Shown: in pieces, positions 36,059 to 44,614 of the stretch
Numbering within the stretch: the stretch's first letter is position 1
Layout: the number at the start of each line of letters is the position of its first letter
DNA from: Bacteroidales bacterium
GTDB taxonomy: Bacteria; Bacteroidota; Bacteroidia; Bacteroidales; P3
Reading direction: 5' to 3'
NCBI GenBank assembly: GCA_017449525.1
Contig: JAFTFL010000002.1
Span: 62,001-126,000 of the forward strand
Length of the DNA stretch: 64,000 bases
Translations under genes and position numbers: made by a program
The notes under the pieces: model-generated
Database searches by the model: none
What the model was told of the DNA's origin: nothing
What the model saw: the letters and a program-made list of their open reading frames with translations, nothing else

Positions 36059-37669
36059 ATGAAGAAAATACCACACACATTCACAATCGTATTCTCGCTC
36101 ATTGTATTGGCTGCCGTTTGTACTTGGTTTGTGCCTGGAGGCGAATACAGCCGCACGGTGCAGCAGGTGGAGAGCGCAAGCGGAGCTATGCAGCAACGTG
36201 AAGTGGTCGACGGCTCTTCGTTCCACTATGTGGAAAGTGAGCCGCAAACGTGGCAGATATTCACGGCCCTGTTCAAGGGGTTTGTTGACAAAGCCGACAT
36301 CATAGCCTTCATCCTAATTGTAGGTGGTGCTTTCTGGATCCTGAACAATAGTCATGCTATTGATGTCGGCGTGCTGGCCTTCTTGCGCAAAGTGCAACGA
36401 CTTAAACGCTTCCGCCTTGTACAATTGCTCGGTGTGGAGAACATCATTATCACGCTGGTCATGGTGCTGTTCAGCCTATTCGGGGCGGTATTCGGCATGA
36501 GTGAGGAGACCATCGCCTTTGTGGTTGTATTCATACCGCTGGCCATTCAGATGGGGTTCGACTCCATAGTCGGACTGTGCATGTGCTATGTGGCCGCGCA
36601 TGTGGGGTTTGCTGGCGCTATGCTGAACCCCTTCACCATTGGGATAGCGCAGGGCATAGCCGAGTTGCCGTTGTTCTCTGGACTGGAATATCGCTGCTTC
36701 TGCTGGCTTGTACTCACGGTTATCTGCATCGGTTTTGTGCTGTGGTATGCACACCGTGTGAAGCGCAATCCCGAGACTTCGCCCGTCTACAAGCTCGATG
36801 CCTACTGGAGAGACCGGGTGCGTGAGCAGGCCTCCACACCGACGGCTCATGTCGCCTCGCGTGCTGCATGGGTGGTGTATGTACTGCTTTCTGCCGTACT
36901 TACTTATCTTTCTATTGTCTATCCGTTCACCGCGCTGTCCATAGGTAGTGGGGAGATGCGCTTGGTCGCCGTGCCTGTCGTCTCTGGGCTGTTCATCATC
37001 AGTGGATTTCTGCTGCTCCGTAAGTCGGTGCACTACTTCATCCTCGACGTGCTGCTCTTCGCTATTTGCTTCTTGATTATTGGAGTATTGGGGTATGGGT
37101 GGTACGTGATGGAGATTTCTGCCCTGTTCTTGGTGATGGGCATCGTCAGTGGATTGGTCGACAACCAGAAGGCTGACGACATCGCCAAACTATTCCTATC
37201 GGGGTGCAAGGACATCTTCTCGGCGGCCATGGTCGTTGGGTTGGCGAGTGGCATCATTTTTGTATTGCGTGATGGGCACATCATTGATACGATGCTTCAT
37301 GGACTGACGCGTTCCTTGGCCAATACGGGAGAGGTCGCTTCGGTCGGCGTGATGTATGCATTTCAAACACTGCTCAACGTGGTGATGCCTTCGGGGTCAG
37401 CCAAGGCAGCCCTCACCATGCCCGTCATGGCTCAGTTCGCCGACCTCATCCACATCTCGAGACAGACCACAGTGCTGGCCTTCCAGTTTGGTGATGGCTT
37501 TACGAATATGCTTACTCCCACCAGCGGCGTGCTGATTGGGTGCCTGGGCGTGGCGCGCATCCCTTATGGGGTATGGCTTCGTTGGGCGTGGAAGTTTATA
37601 CTGGCGCTCATACTGGTTGGCTTTCTCCTCATCTTGGCGACCCTCTTTTTGTCGTTGCCTGGTTTTTGA
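36059..37669 (+). CDS. YfcC family (DcuC/AbgT superfamily) membrane transporter
   Basis: 536 residues with about a dozen transmembrane helices. 'GGEYSR' near the N-terminus, 'FAAV-FGMSEETIAFVVVFIPLA'-type sequence near residues 138-160 and 'NVVMPSGSAKAALTMPVMAQFADLI' (late, the substrate-loop signature) are typical of YfcC carriers. These are thought to move C4-dicarboxylates, amino acids or peptides with ions. A single gene with no enzyme partner; substrate unknown. Confidence 0.88.
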   Translation: MKKIPHTFTIVFSLIVLAAVCTWFVPGGEYSRTVQQVESASGAMQQREVVDGSSFHYVESEPQTWQIFTALFKGFVDKADIIAFILIVGGAFWILNNSHAIDVGVLAFLRKVQRLKRFRLVQLLGVENIIITLVMVLFSLFGAVFGMSEETIAFVVVFIPLAIQMGFDSIVGLCMCYVAAHVGFAGAMLNPFTIGIAQGIAELPLFSGLEYRCFCWLVLTVICIGFVLWYAHRVKRNPETSPVYKLDAYWRDRVREQASTPTAHVASRAAWVVYVLLSAVLTYLSIVYPFTALSIGSGEMRLVAVPVVSGLFIISGFLLLRKSVHYFILDVLLFAICFLIIGVLGYGWYVMEISALFLVMGIVSGLVDNQKADDIAKLFLSGCKDIFSAAMVVGLASGIIFVLRDGHIIDTMLHGLTRSLANTGEVASVGVMYAFQTLLNVVMPSGSAKAALTMPVMAQFADLIHISRQTTVLAFQFGDGFTNMLTPTSGVLIGCLGVARIPYGVWLRWAWKFILALILVGFLLILATLFLSLPGF

Positions 37670-37771
37670 TGGGCTGTTGTGCCGAAACGAATATAAATAG
37701 GAGCGGGGAGATGCCATTCGTTGGGCAATAAAGAAGATCATGCAGTACAATAAATAATAGAAATCAGAGTT

Positions 37772-37884
37772 TTGTAGCTTAAGTAGTAGGAGATTGTAGC
37801 CTAAATAGTAGAGAAATCGTAGCCTAAGTAGTAGGGACATCGTAGACAAGTAGTAGAGATTTTGTAGACTAAGCAGTAGAGAAT
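37772..37884 (+). repeat. Five tandem 22-23 bp repeats abutting the M28 peptidase start codon
   Basis: Units begin at 37772, 37794, 37817, 37840 and 37862; the consensus is TtGTAGcCTAAGTAGTAGaGAna. The last unit ends on the base before the ATG at 37885. Unit lengths of 22 or 23 are about two DNA turns and not multiples of 3, so they are not coding. They fill the whole leader of the peptidase gene. Confidence 0.92.
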
Positions 37885-39186
37885 ATGAAGAACAGATTTA
37901 CACGTGTGGTGCTTGTAGTGGGGTGTATGCTGATGAGTTCCGTTGTTTCTTGGGGGCAGGACACTTTGTATGCGCGCTATGTCATCAACACCCTTACATC
38001 CAAGCAACTTCATGGACGAGGTGCAGCCTATAGGGGCGACTCGTTGGCGGCGAACTTCATAGCCAAAGAACTCGCTCGCTTTGGGGCTCAACCTCTCGGC
38101 GATAATTTCTTTCAGCCCTACACCTATGCGACCCATTCTATGGAGGGCGAGTGTAGCCTCTCTTTAGATGGCAAGCGTCTGCGCCCCTTCTTTGACTTCA
38201 AGGTGGCTGCGTTTTCCTGCTCTTACAATGGGGTGCTTGGTGAGACACCTTTGATGCAAGTGCCCATTCAAGTACTGACCGACACCGTACAGATGGTGCG
38301 TTTTCTACGTCGGAACAAGCACAACCTGAGTAAGAGCGTACTCTACATTGATATTTCGCAGCGGGCCGACAATGCGGAGGTGCAACGACTGGTGCGCCAG
38401 ATGCGCCATCGTAATCCCTTTGGATGCAAGGCCATTCTATTAGGAGTCGAACAGCTTGGAACCTCAAGTTTAGGGCAAGCCGATGTTGCGCACAACTACG
38501 TGTTGGTGGAGGTCCTGGCTCATCTGGTGCCTAAGCGTGTGTCTGATGTCAATTTGGTCGTCAATACGCAGTACCGTCCGCAGTACGCCACGCGCAATGT
38601 TTGGGCACTCTTTCCAGGCGAAAGCGATAGTATCGTGGTGGTTTCGGCCCACTACGACCACTTAGGGCGCATGGGGGATGATGTGTTTTACCCTGGTGCC
38701 CACGACAATGCGAGCGGCGTTGCCGCTGCTCTTTCCATGGCACGCGAGCTCCGCGACAACAGGCCGCGCTACACCACCGTGTTCCTCTTCTGCAGTGGTG
38801 AAGAGGCGGGGCTGTATGGTTCGCGTTATGCTGCCACCCATCCGCTGGTCGACCTTGCACGGGTGCGCCTGCTGCTGAACATCGACATGTTCTGTGGTGG
38901 CGACGAGGGACTGATGGTCTTCAATGCAAAGGCTGCCAATACCCAGCCCTTTGTGTCGCGCTTGCAGACGCTCAACAGTGTGCTGCATATCGCTCCCGAG
39001 CTTAGGCTGCGCGAGAACCGCCCCAACAGCGACCACTATCCTTTCTCTTCCCTTGTTCCGTCACTTTACGTACTGACGATGGGCGGCCCCTATGGGGGAT
39101 ACCACTCGCCCGAGGACGTGTCGACGGGCTGTGGACTGCAGAATTTTTCCAACTACGTAACGCTTATTTCGTCGTTGCTGCTCTGA
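37885..39186 (+). CDS. M28 family zinc aminopeptidase, secreted
   Basis: 433 residues. Signal peptide 'VVLVVGCMLMSSVVSWG' then 'QDTLYARYVINTLTSKQLHGRG'. An inserted PA-like region (about 100-210) is followed by the two-zinc site: 'VVVSAHYDHLGRMG', 'PGAHDNASGVAAAL', 'FLFCSGEEAGLYGSRY' (catalytic Glu-Glu), 'LLNIDMFCGG' and the last His in 'NSDHYPF'. All five ligands are present, so it is probably active in the periplasm or outside the cell. No type IX C-terminal sorting domain is seen. Expression is likely affected by the tandem repeats that form its leader. Confidence 0.92.
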   Translation: MKNRFTRVVLVVGCMLMSSVVSWGQDTLYARYVINTLTSKQLHGRGAAYRGDSLAANFIAKELARFGAQPLGDNFFQPYTYATHSMEGECSLSLDGKRLRPFFDFKVAAFSCSYNGVLGETPLMQVPIQVLTDTVQMVRFLRRNKHNLSKSVLYIDISQRADNAEVQRLVRQMRHRNPFGCKAILLGVEQLGTSSLGQADVAHNYVLVEVLAHLVPKRVSDVNLVVNTQYRPQYATRNVWALFPGESDSIVVVSAHYDHLGRMGDDVFYPGAHDNASGVAAALSMARELRDNRPRYTTVFLFCSGEEAGLYGSRYAATHPLVDLARVRLLLNIDMFCGGDEGLMVFNAKAANTQPFVSRLQTLNSVLHIAPELRLRENRPNSDHYPFSSLVPSLYVLTMGGPYGGYHSPEDVSTGCGLQNFSNYVTLISSLLL

Positions 39187-39285
39187 TCAATAGGTGGCTT
39201 TACCCGACAAGTAAGTTTTTGTCGGCAGGGCTGAGTGTTGTGAATTGCACTGTTCCAAGCATTGAAACTAAACACGACAAAGAAT

Positions 39286-39762
39286 ATGAACGCACATTTT
39301 TTAACTTCTTTTTCAAGGCCAAAAGCTATATGGGTGCGCATGGCTATGGCCGTCGCACTGCTGTTGAGTGTTGCAGCATGTAATAAACCTGACCTTTACT
39401 CCCTCCGCGGCACGCTCTATACCGATAGCACTTGCTCCACACCCATTGCGGGAGCCAAGCTTTCGTTCGTGGGCGAGTGCTTCGAAGGCTATGTGAGTGG
39501 CACCTCTACCACAGATGGGGCTGGCCGTTTTGCCTTCTCCTATTGGCAGGATGGTGCGGACGCTTGGGAAGACAACTCTGTCATCCGTCCCAAGCTGTCT
39601 GCTGTGGAATACCTTGTGCAGATTAGTTATAACAATGAGATCCTGTGGATATCGGAAGCTAATGATGCATCGAATATGAGGCTATGGCCTGGGTGCAAGA
39701 AGTATAATGGCTACAATTGGCGGCTCAATAGCGAAGGCTCGCTGGGAGGAGGTATAAGATGA
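39286..39762 (+). CDS. Lipoprotein with carboxypeptidase-regulatory-like beta domain
   Basis: 158 residues from the ATG at 39286; an upstream TTG would add eight residues. A basic start, a hydrophobic core and the lipobox 'LLSVAACN' predict a lipoprotein. The mature part 'YSLRGTLYTDSTCSTPIAGAKLSFVGEC' to 'GTSTTDGAGRFAFSYWQDG' is a transthyretin-like beta sandwich of the kind at the N-terminus of TonB-dependent receptors and SusD partners. It ends with an ATGA overlap onto the next gene, so the two are probably one surface unit. Confidence 0.75.
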   Translation: MNAHFLTSFSRPKAIWVRMAMAVALLLSVAACNKPDLYSLRGTLYTDSTCSTPIAGAKLSFVGECFEGYVSGTSTTDGAGRFAFSYWQDGADAWEDNSVIRPKLSAVEYLVQISYNNEILWISEANDASNMRLWPGCKKYNGYNWRLNSEGSLGGGIR

Positions 39763-40400
39763 GACGGTTCAGCATTCAGCTACTTGTGGTTTCGTTCTTC
39801 ACGACCCTTGCCTTCGGTGTGCAGGGGCAGGTGCTTGATGCCGCTCCGATGGGTGCCGTTGGCAAAAGGCACTGTGTGTCCATTCACCCCGTTCGGGTGC
39901 TGGGCGGCTTTGTCGATTTGGCCTATGAGCGTGCTTTTGCATCCCGCTCGTCGTGGATGGTCGAGACGGGTTTTACTGCCCATGGCATCAACGAGGCTCT
40001 CAGCACTCACGGTGTTTCCCTGCAGGGTGCCTACAAATTCCTGTTCCTTGCCAAGCGTCGCAACGTTGAAGTAGTTACCCGTGGACGTATGGCCAGTGGC
40101 TTCTTTTTCAAGATGGGGCTGGCGGCCATCGAGCAGTGGCAGACCTACGACTGCTACCGTGGTAACCAGGGGTGGCAACTGCTCACGGAGCGACACACTT
40201 ACACTTCGTTCCGCATGGCGGCCACTTTGGCCCTGGGGCATCAGCATGTGGGCAGTGGGGGCTTCTTCTTCTCCGAGCAGATAGGCCTACCTATTACCTT
40301 CGTGCGTCGAGGTGCGTTGGAAAACGGGTCGTCCGTCGCGGGTAATGCATCCCTACTCAACGGCTTCTATTTCAATCTGAGCATTGGCTTCGCCTTTTAG
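39759..40400 (+). CDS. Predicted outer-membrane beta-barrel protein
   Basis: 213 residues. Signal peptide ending near 'FGVQG-QV'. Strand-like alternation and aromatic girdles follow ('SSWMVETGFTAHGINEAL', 'RMASGFFFKMGLAA', 'SFRMAATLALGHQHVG', 'FYFNLSIGFAF'), and the final residue is Phe, the usual barrel end signal. Family not recognised. Translationally coupled to the lipoprotein before it. A strong terminator follows. Confidence 0.65.
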   Translation: MRRFSIQLLVVSFFTTLAFGVQGQVLDAAPMGAVGKRHCVSIHPVRVLGGFVDLAYERAFASRSSWMVETGFTAHGINEALSTHGVSLQGAYKFLFLAKRRNVEVVTRGRMASGFFFKMGLAAIEQWQTYDCYRGNQGWQLLTERHTYTSFRMAATLALGHQHVGSGGFFFSEQIGLPITFVRRGALENGSSVAGNASLLNGFYFNLSIGFAF

Positions 40401-40433
40401 GTGATACTGGTTTCTGGCAGGACTACATTATGT

Positions 40434-40469
40434 AATACGCCGCCGCGACCTCGGTCACGGCGGCGTATT
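40434..40469. terminator. Shared terminator between convergent genes
   Basis: ATACGCCGCCG and CGGCGGCGTAT form an 11-bp stem between the barrel gene (+) and uvrC (-), flanked by A/T-rich sequence (TATATATA) on the plus side. Confidence 0.8.
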
Positions 40470-40543
40470 ATATATATAGGTGTGTACCTCCCCAGAAATC
40501 GGAATCCTTTTCGATCAATGGATGTGTACTCTGCCGCTGGAGT

Positions 40544-42385
40544 TCAAATGCTCTCGGTCTGACGGAAGAAGTCTGCTATGGCCTTTGCCTTGGCGGGTCC
40601 AATGGCTTTGGCCAAATCCTCTTCGCTTTGCAGCCGCAAGGCCTTCACCGAGCCGTATTTGAGCAGTAGGTCGCGTGCCGTCTTGGGCCCGATGCCAGGA
40701 ATGTCGGTGAGTTGGGTGCGGATGGTGCCCTTGCTGCGCTTGTCGCGGTGGAATGTGATGGCAAAGCGGTGCACCTCGTTCTGAATCTGTTCCAACAAGT
40801 GGAAGAGGGGGTCGGTAGGGCGTAGGCCGACGGTGCGTGGAGGGAAGCCGTAGAGCAGTTCGGACGTATGGTGCTTGTCGTCTTTGGCCAGACCAGCAAT
40901 GGGGATGTCCAAGTGCAGTTGCTCTTCGATGACTTGGCGTGCCACCTCCATCTGCCCTTTGCCACCGTCCACTATCAGCAGGTCGGGTAGGGGTTTCCCT
41001 TCGTCGTGCAGTCGGCTGTAGCGGCGGTGTATCACTTCTGCCATTGAGGCGTAGTCGTCGGGGCCTTCCACTGTTTTGATGTTGAACTTGCGGTATTCGG
41101 CCTTGTTGGGTCGGCCGCTGGTGAAGCGCACCATGGCTGCTACGGGGAAAGCGCCCTGTATGTTGGAGTTATCAAAACACTCTATGTTCGTTGGCAGTCG
41201 GGGCAGCCCCAAGGCTTGCTGCAGTCGCTCCAGCAGTTGCTGACGGCCGCCGTCGGGGTCGACAAGGGTGCGCTGGTGGGTGCATTGCAGGCGGTAGGCC
41301 TTCACGTTGCGCTCCGAAAGCTCCAGCAGTTGCAGTTTGTCGCCTCGCGCGGGGACGGTTTGGGTGAGGTAGTCGTCGGGCAGGTCGACTACGTGGAACG
41401 GCACTATCACTTCGTGCGCCGTACTTTCGGTCTGCTCGTGCAGTTGGGGTATGACGACGGCCAGCAACTCTTCGTCGCTTTCGTCCAGTTGTTTCTTGAT
41501 TTCGTAGTTGAAGCTGTATACGATGTTGCCTTGTTTGATGCGCATCATGTTGAGGTAGGCATAGCGCGAATCGCTCATGATGGAGAACACATCCACATCG
41601 TGTACCGAGGTGCCCACCACGGTGGAGTGGCTCTGATACTCTTCGAGCAGGCGTATTTTGCGGCGCATAGCCTCGGCCTCTTCAAAGCGCAATTCGTCGG
41701 CCAGGCCAAACATCTGTTGCTTCATTTCCGTCAGCGTTTCGCCAAAGTCTCCTTTGAGCAGCTTCTCTATCTGCTGCACAAGCTGGCCGTAGTCGTGCTT
41801 GCTGATGAGGCCAGCGCAAGGGGCGGGGCACAATCCTATTTGATGATTGATGCAAGGCCGAAGGGGACGCTGCGCCACGCTCTGCTCTGTGAAGTGGTGA
41901 TTGCATTTGCGGTAGGGGTAGAGCTTGCGGACAATCTCTTGCAGCTCGCGCAGCATGCGCCCATTGGGATAGGGGCCGAAGAAGTGGCCTCGCACACTTT
42001 CGCGGTTGCGGGTGAAGAGCAGTTTTGGGAAGTCCTCCTGGGTGAGGCAGAGGTAGGGGTAGGACTTGTCGTCCTTCAGCATACTGTTGTACTTCGGCTT
42101 GTACTGCTTGATGAGGTTGTTCTCCAGTAGGAGGGCATCCACTTCGGTGCGCACCACCGTAACTTTTACATCACAGATGTTGCGCACAAGCATTTTGATT
42201 TTGGCTGAATGCTCGTCGTAGTGGTTGAAGTAGGAACTGACGCGTCGGTGCAGATTGCGTGCTTTGCCCACATAAATTACCGTGCCGTCGCGGTTAAAGT
42301 ACTGATAGACTCCGGGGTTTTCTGGTATAGTCTTCAGGCGCAGCAACAGGTGGTCTATGTGGGGATTGATGTGTGCGTCTATCAT
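40544..42385 (-). CDS. uvrC: Excinuclease ABC subunit C
   Basis: 613 residues. The N-terminal GIY-YIG nuclease reads 'NPGVYQYFNRDGTVIYVGKARNLHRR'. A UVR motif ('FGLADELRFEEAEAMRRKI') binds UvrB. The RNase H-like 5' nuclease follows ('IECFDNSNIQGAFPVAAMVRF', 'LIVDGGKGQMEVA'), and the tail has the tandem HhH domain ('LTDIPGIGPKTARDLLLKYGSVKAL'). It makes both incisions in nucleotide excision repair. Two stop-free shadow frames of 74 and 304 codons lie inside it and are not genes. Confidence 0.97.
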   Translation of the reverse strand: MIDAHINPHIDHLLLRLKTIPENPGVYQYFNRDGTVIYVGKARNLHRRVSSYFNHYDEHSAKIKMLVRNICDVKVTVVRTEVDALLLENNLIKQYKPKYNSMLKDDKSYPYLCLTQEDFPKLLFTRNRESVRGHFFGPYPNGRMLRELQEIVRKLYPYRKCNHHFTEQSVAQRPLRPCINHQIGLCPAPCAGLISKHDYGQLVQQIEKLLKGDFGETLTEMKQQMFGLADELRFEEAEAMRRKIRLLEEYQSHSTVVGTSVHDVDVFSIMSDSRYAYLNMMRIKQGNIVYSFNYEIKKQLDESDEELLAVVIPQLHEQTESTAHEVIVPFHVVDLPDDYLTQTVPARGDKLQLLELSERNVKAYRLQCTHQRTLVDPDGGRQQLLERLQQALGLPRLPTNIECFDNSNIQGAFPVAAMVRFTSGRPNKAEYRKFNIKTVEGPDDYASMAEVIHRRYSRLHDEGKPLPDLLIVDGGKGQMEVARQVIEEQLHLDIPIAGLAKDDKHHTSELLYGFPPRTVGLRPTDPLFHLLEQIQNEVHRFAITFHRDKRSKGTIRTQLTDIPGIGPKTARDLLLKYGSVKALRLQSEEDLAKAIGPAKAKAIADFFRQTESI

Positions 42386-42419
42386 GGTGTGCAGCAGGCT
42401 GAGCCCGTGAGGGGCAGTA

Positions 42420-42905
42420 CTACCACTTGATGGGTTTCACTTTGCGAATGGTCAGCCCAACGTTGGCTATGCCGTGTATTTCGTATTTGCTGGTGCCCTG
42501 CTTCAGTTCGATGCGCTGCTCGCCCCCGTTGCTGAAGAACATGTAGCTGCGTAGGGTGGTGGTGGTGTGTAGCAAGCCTGCCTGCATCTCGCCCGTGAGG
42601 GTGCCGCGCTGGTCGCGCAGGGGCAATTCGCTGGTGAACATGCGCCGGTTGCCAGCTGGGTCATAGATGTTGATGATGATGGGCAAGGCCGAGAGGGTGA
42701 AAGCCGCGGTGTCGAAGTCGGCTGTTACCGTGAGACTGTAGCCGCTTTCGTTGTCTGCAATGTCGAAGTTGAACGTCTTAGTGTCAAATCGTTGCCAGAT
42801 GCGGTTCTCCAGTGGCACGGTCTGGTCCAGGATGGTCTGGTGCGCAGGGCCAGAACAGGCGGTGGCCATCATTAGCAGCAGTAGGGTGGCGAGGGTGCGT
42901 CTCAT
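42420..42905 (-). CDS. gldH: GldH-like gliding-motility lipoprotein
   Basis: 161 residues from the ATG that overlaps the asd stop by 4 bp. Lipobox 'MMATAC' (Cys about 17). The mature part is all beta: 'PLENRIWQRFDTKTFNFDIADNESGYSLTV', then 'AFTLSALPIIINIYDPAGNRRMFTS', closing with 'IHGIANVGLTIRKVK', the GldH ending. In Flavobacterium GldH is needed for gliding; in non-gliding Bacteroidales its homologue accompanies the type IX system. The 50 residues upstream in this frame lie inside asd and are discarded. Confidence 0.78.
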   Translation of the reverse strand: MRRTLATLLLLMMATACSGPAHQTILDQTVPLENRIWQRFDTKTFNFDIADNESGYSLTVTADFDTAAFTLSALPIIINIYDPAGNRRMFTSELPLRDQRGTLTGEMQAGLLHTTTTLRSYMFFSNGGEQRIELKQGTSKYEIHGIANVGLTIRKVKPIKW

Positions 42906-43915
42906 TGGTGGCGGGCTATAAGTTGCTGCAGAATTTGCACGGCGTTGGTAGCAGCCCCTTTGCGCAGGTTGTCGGCCACAACCCACAGGTTCAGCGTGCG
43001 AGGCTGGGTGGGGTCGCGGCGCACACGTCCCACGAACACTTCGTCGTGGTGCCATGCGTAGAGCGGCATGGGGTAGAGGGCTTGCGAGGGGTTATCCTGC
43101 AGCACCACACCAGGTGTGTGGGCAATGAGGGCGCGTGCCTCGTCAAGGTCAAATTCGTGGTGAAACTCGGCGTTCACCGCCTCGGAGTGTCCTCCCATGA
43201 CGGGCACCCGAGCCACTGTGGCACTGACCAGGATGCTCTGGTCTGCAAATATCTTACGCGTTTCATCCACCAGTTTTTGTTCCTCGGTGGTGTAGCCGTC
43301 GTCCAAGAAGTCGCCGCCGTGGGGAAAGAGGTTGTGGTGGATGGGGTGTTGATAAGCCATGGGGTAGTCCTTGGGGTTGGCAATGAGGGTTGCATCGTCC
43401 AACTGCTCCTCGTGTTGCAGTTGGCATTTGGCCTTGAAGCCTGTGCCGGTGATGCTCTGATAGGTGGCAACGACGATGCGCCGCAGACCGTAGTGGCGGT
43501 GCAGTTCGGCCAAAGCCACCACCATCTGGATGGTGGAGCAGTTGGGATTGGCGATGATGCGGTCGGTCGACTTGACGGCATCCATGTTGATTTCTGGTAC
43601 TACGAGGGGTATGTTCGGCTCTTTGCGCCATGCCGACGAATTGTCTATCACCGTGGTGCCTACTTCGGCAAAGCGCGGTGCGTACTGGCGCGAGGTGGAG
43701 GCTCCTGCTGAAAAAATGGCGTAGTCGGGGTGCAGGGCAATGGCTTCCTCCACGCTGACCACCTTCAGCTGTGCTGACCCCATGTTTATCGTCTTGCCTA
43801 CCGAGCGTTCGGAGGCTGCAGCTATGACCTGATGGGCTGCAAAACCCTGCTCGTGGAGCACTGTCAATATCTCGCCTCCTACAAGGCCGGTGGCTCCTAC
43901 AACTGCTATCTTCAT
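42902..43915 (-). CDS. asd: Aspartate-semialdehyde dehydrogenase
   Basis: 337 residues from the ATG at 43915, giving MKIAVVGATGLVGGEIL, the NADP-binding start; the ATG at 43939 would add eight residues. Active-site Cys in 'RIIANPNCSTIQM', 'VATYQSITGTGFKAK' and the substrate-binding 'VARVPVMGGHSEAVNAEF' are visible. It makes aspartate semialdehyde for lysine/diaminopimelate, methionine and threonine. It is coupled to gldH by an ATGA overlap, a pairing with no obvious logic. Confidence 0.96.
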   Translation of the reverse strand: MKIAVVGATGLVGGEILTVLHEQGFAAHQVIAAASERSVGKTINMGSAQLKVVSVEEAIALHPDYAIFSAGASTSRQYAPRFAEVGTTVIDNSSAWRKEPNIPLVVPEINMDAVKSTDRIIANPNCSTIQMVVALAELHRHYGLRRIVVATYQSITGTGFKAKCQLQHEEQLDDATLIANPKDYPMAYQHPIHHNLFPHGGDFLDDGYTTEEQKLVDETRKIFADQSILVSATVARVPVMGGHSEAVNAEFHHEFDLDEARALIAHTPGVVLQDNPSQALYPMPLYAWHHDEVFVGRVRRDPTQPRTLNLWVVADNLRKGAATNAVQILQQLIARHQ

Positions 43916-44078
43916 TGTCTGTGTCTTTAAGTGTTTCATTTCTTTGTGGCAAGGCGTGCCACGGCGAGTGCTGCACGGTGAGGAGAGGTGCTGCCGCCCA
44001 TAGGGTGTGTGGCATGCCCTACGTCACTGCGTTCGCTATCATGGGGTTGACCTTGCCGAGGTCAAGAGCCTCTACGTG

Positions 44079-44086
44079 CAAAGGTA
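44079..44086 (-). promoter_or_regulatory. Likely -7 box of asd-gldH
   Basis: TACCTTTG on the minus strand, giving a leader of about 155 nt before the asd ATG at 43915. No close -33 TTG. Confidence 0.5.
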
Positions 44087-44238
44087 CACAAAAAGTACGA
44101 CATGGCGCAGCTGTGTACCGCTGCCTGCCGCTGCAGGTGAAAGGCTGAAACGATGCGTGGCATCGTTTCCAATGCTGCATGGGGGTGAGGCAGAGGTGTG
44201 GGGCGGCAGGGTCAATGGCCTTCTGCATCAGCCCCTAT

Positions 44239-44473
44239 GCCGTACAGAAAGGGGCATCATCTCGTGCGGATGATGTGCCTATGCTGTACGGCATGAATGA
44301 GCGCCAACTTGTTGTATGAGAGAAAAGTTGAGGGATAGAATGCCAGATGCCGTTCGACTTCAGCGCGGAAGTCGTACAGCATAAGCCCTCGCGCCCCAGC
44401 GCGAGGTGAACTCCGTTGAAAGAGTGGGGGAAATAATGTCGAGGCACTTCGACGGGCGGGCCGTTGTACGGCC
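44239..44473. repeat. Cluster of GTACGG-type repeats
   Basis: GCCGTACAG (44239-44247), GCTGTACGGCAT (44283-44294), GTCGTACAGC (44371-44380) and GTTGTACGGCC (44463-44473). The second shares the GTACGGCAT extension seen near 31860, 31925 and 62610. Confidence 0.6.
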
Positions 44474-44510
44474 CAGTCCGACTGCGCGCGCTCGCGACGA
44501 TGCAAAGGTA
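44387..44510 (-). ncRNA. Candidate structured small RNA with its own promoter motif (hypothesis)
   Basis: Downstream of TACCTTTG (44503-44510, minus strand) come three perfect stems: GGGCCG/CGGCCC with a 5-nt loop (44458-44474), GTCGA/TCGAC with a 6-nt loop (44438-44453) and CCTCGCG/CGCGAGG with a 6-nt loop (44387-44406). No known family was recognised. The end is uncertain; a further perfect 10-bp hairpin at 44147-44169 could terminate or extend it. Confidence 0.3.
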
Positions 44511-44551
44511 CGACTTTTGGCGCAAACTGGAATGGGAGGAAACAAAAAAAA

Positions 44552-44580
44552 CTGCGGCTATCATGGTGTGATAGCCGCAG
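44552..44580 (-). terminator. Rho-independent terminator of the TPR lipoprotein gene
   Basis: CTGCGGCTATCA (44552-44563) and its exact complement (44569-44580) with a 5-nt loop. On the minus strand it is followed by a run of seven or eight T. It lies 34 bp after the stop at 44615. Confidence 0.92.
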
Positions 44581-44614
44581 CTGCAATGGGTTGTGTTCTG
44601 CCTCAGGGGTACTG

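Larger units (their letters stand above)
43940..44551. other. Spacer with GTACGG repeats, two minus-strand promoter motifs and four perfect hairpins
   Basis: About 610 bp upstream of asd and downstream of a minus-strand TPR gene. No good coding frame. On the minus strand, TACCTTTG at 44503-44510 is followed by hairpins at 44474-44458, 44453-44438, 44406-44387 and 44169-44147. A second TACCTTTG is at 44079-44086. GTACGG-type words occur at 44239, 44283, 44371 and 44463. This may be a structured non-coding RNA gene or a long leader. Confidence 0.5.

Noticed and set aside
37772..37884. The tandem repeats as a CRISPR array
   Set aside because: Units are contiguous with no spacers and there are no cas genes; they are simple tandem repeats.
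41216..42130. A 304-codon plus-strand open frame inside uvrC
   Set aside because: It is antisense to a well-supported uvrC, has no domain and no start signal, and arises from the codon bias of the real gene.
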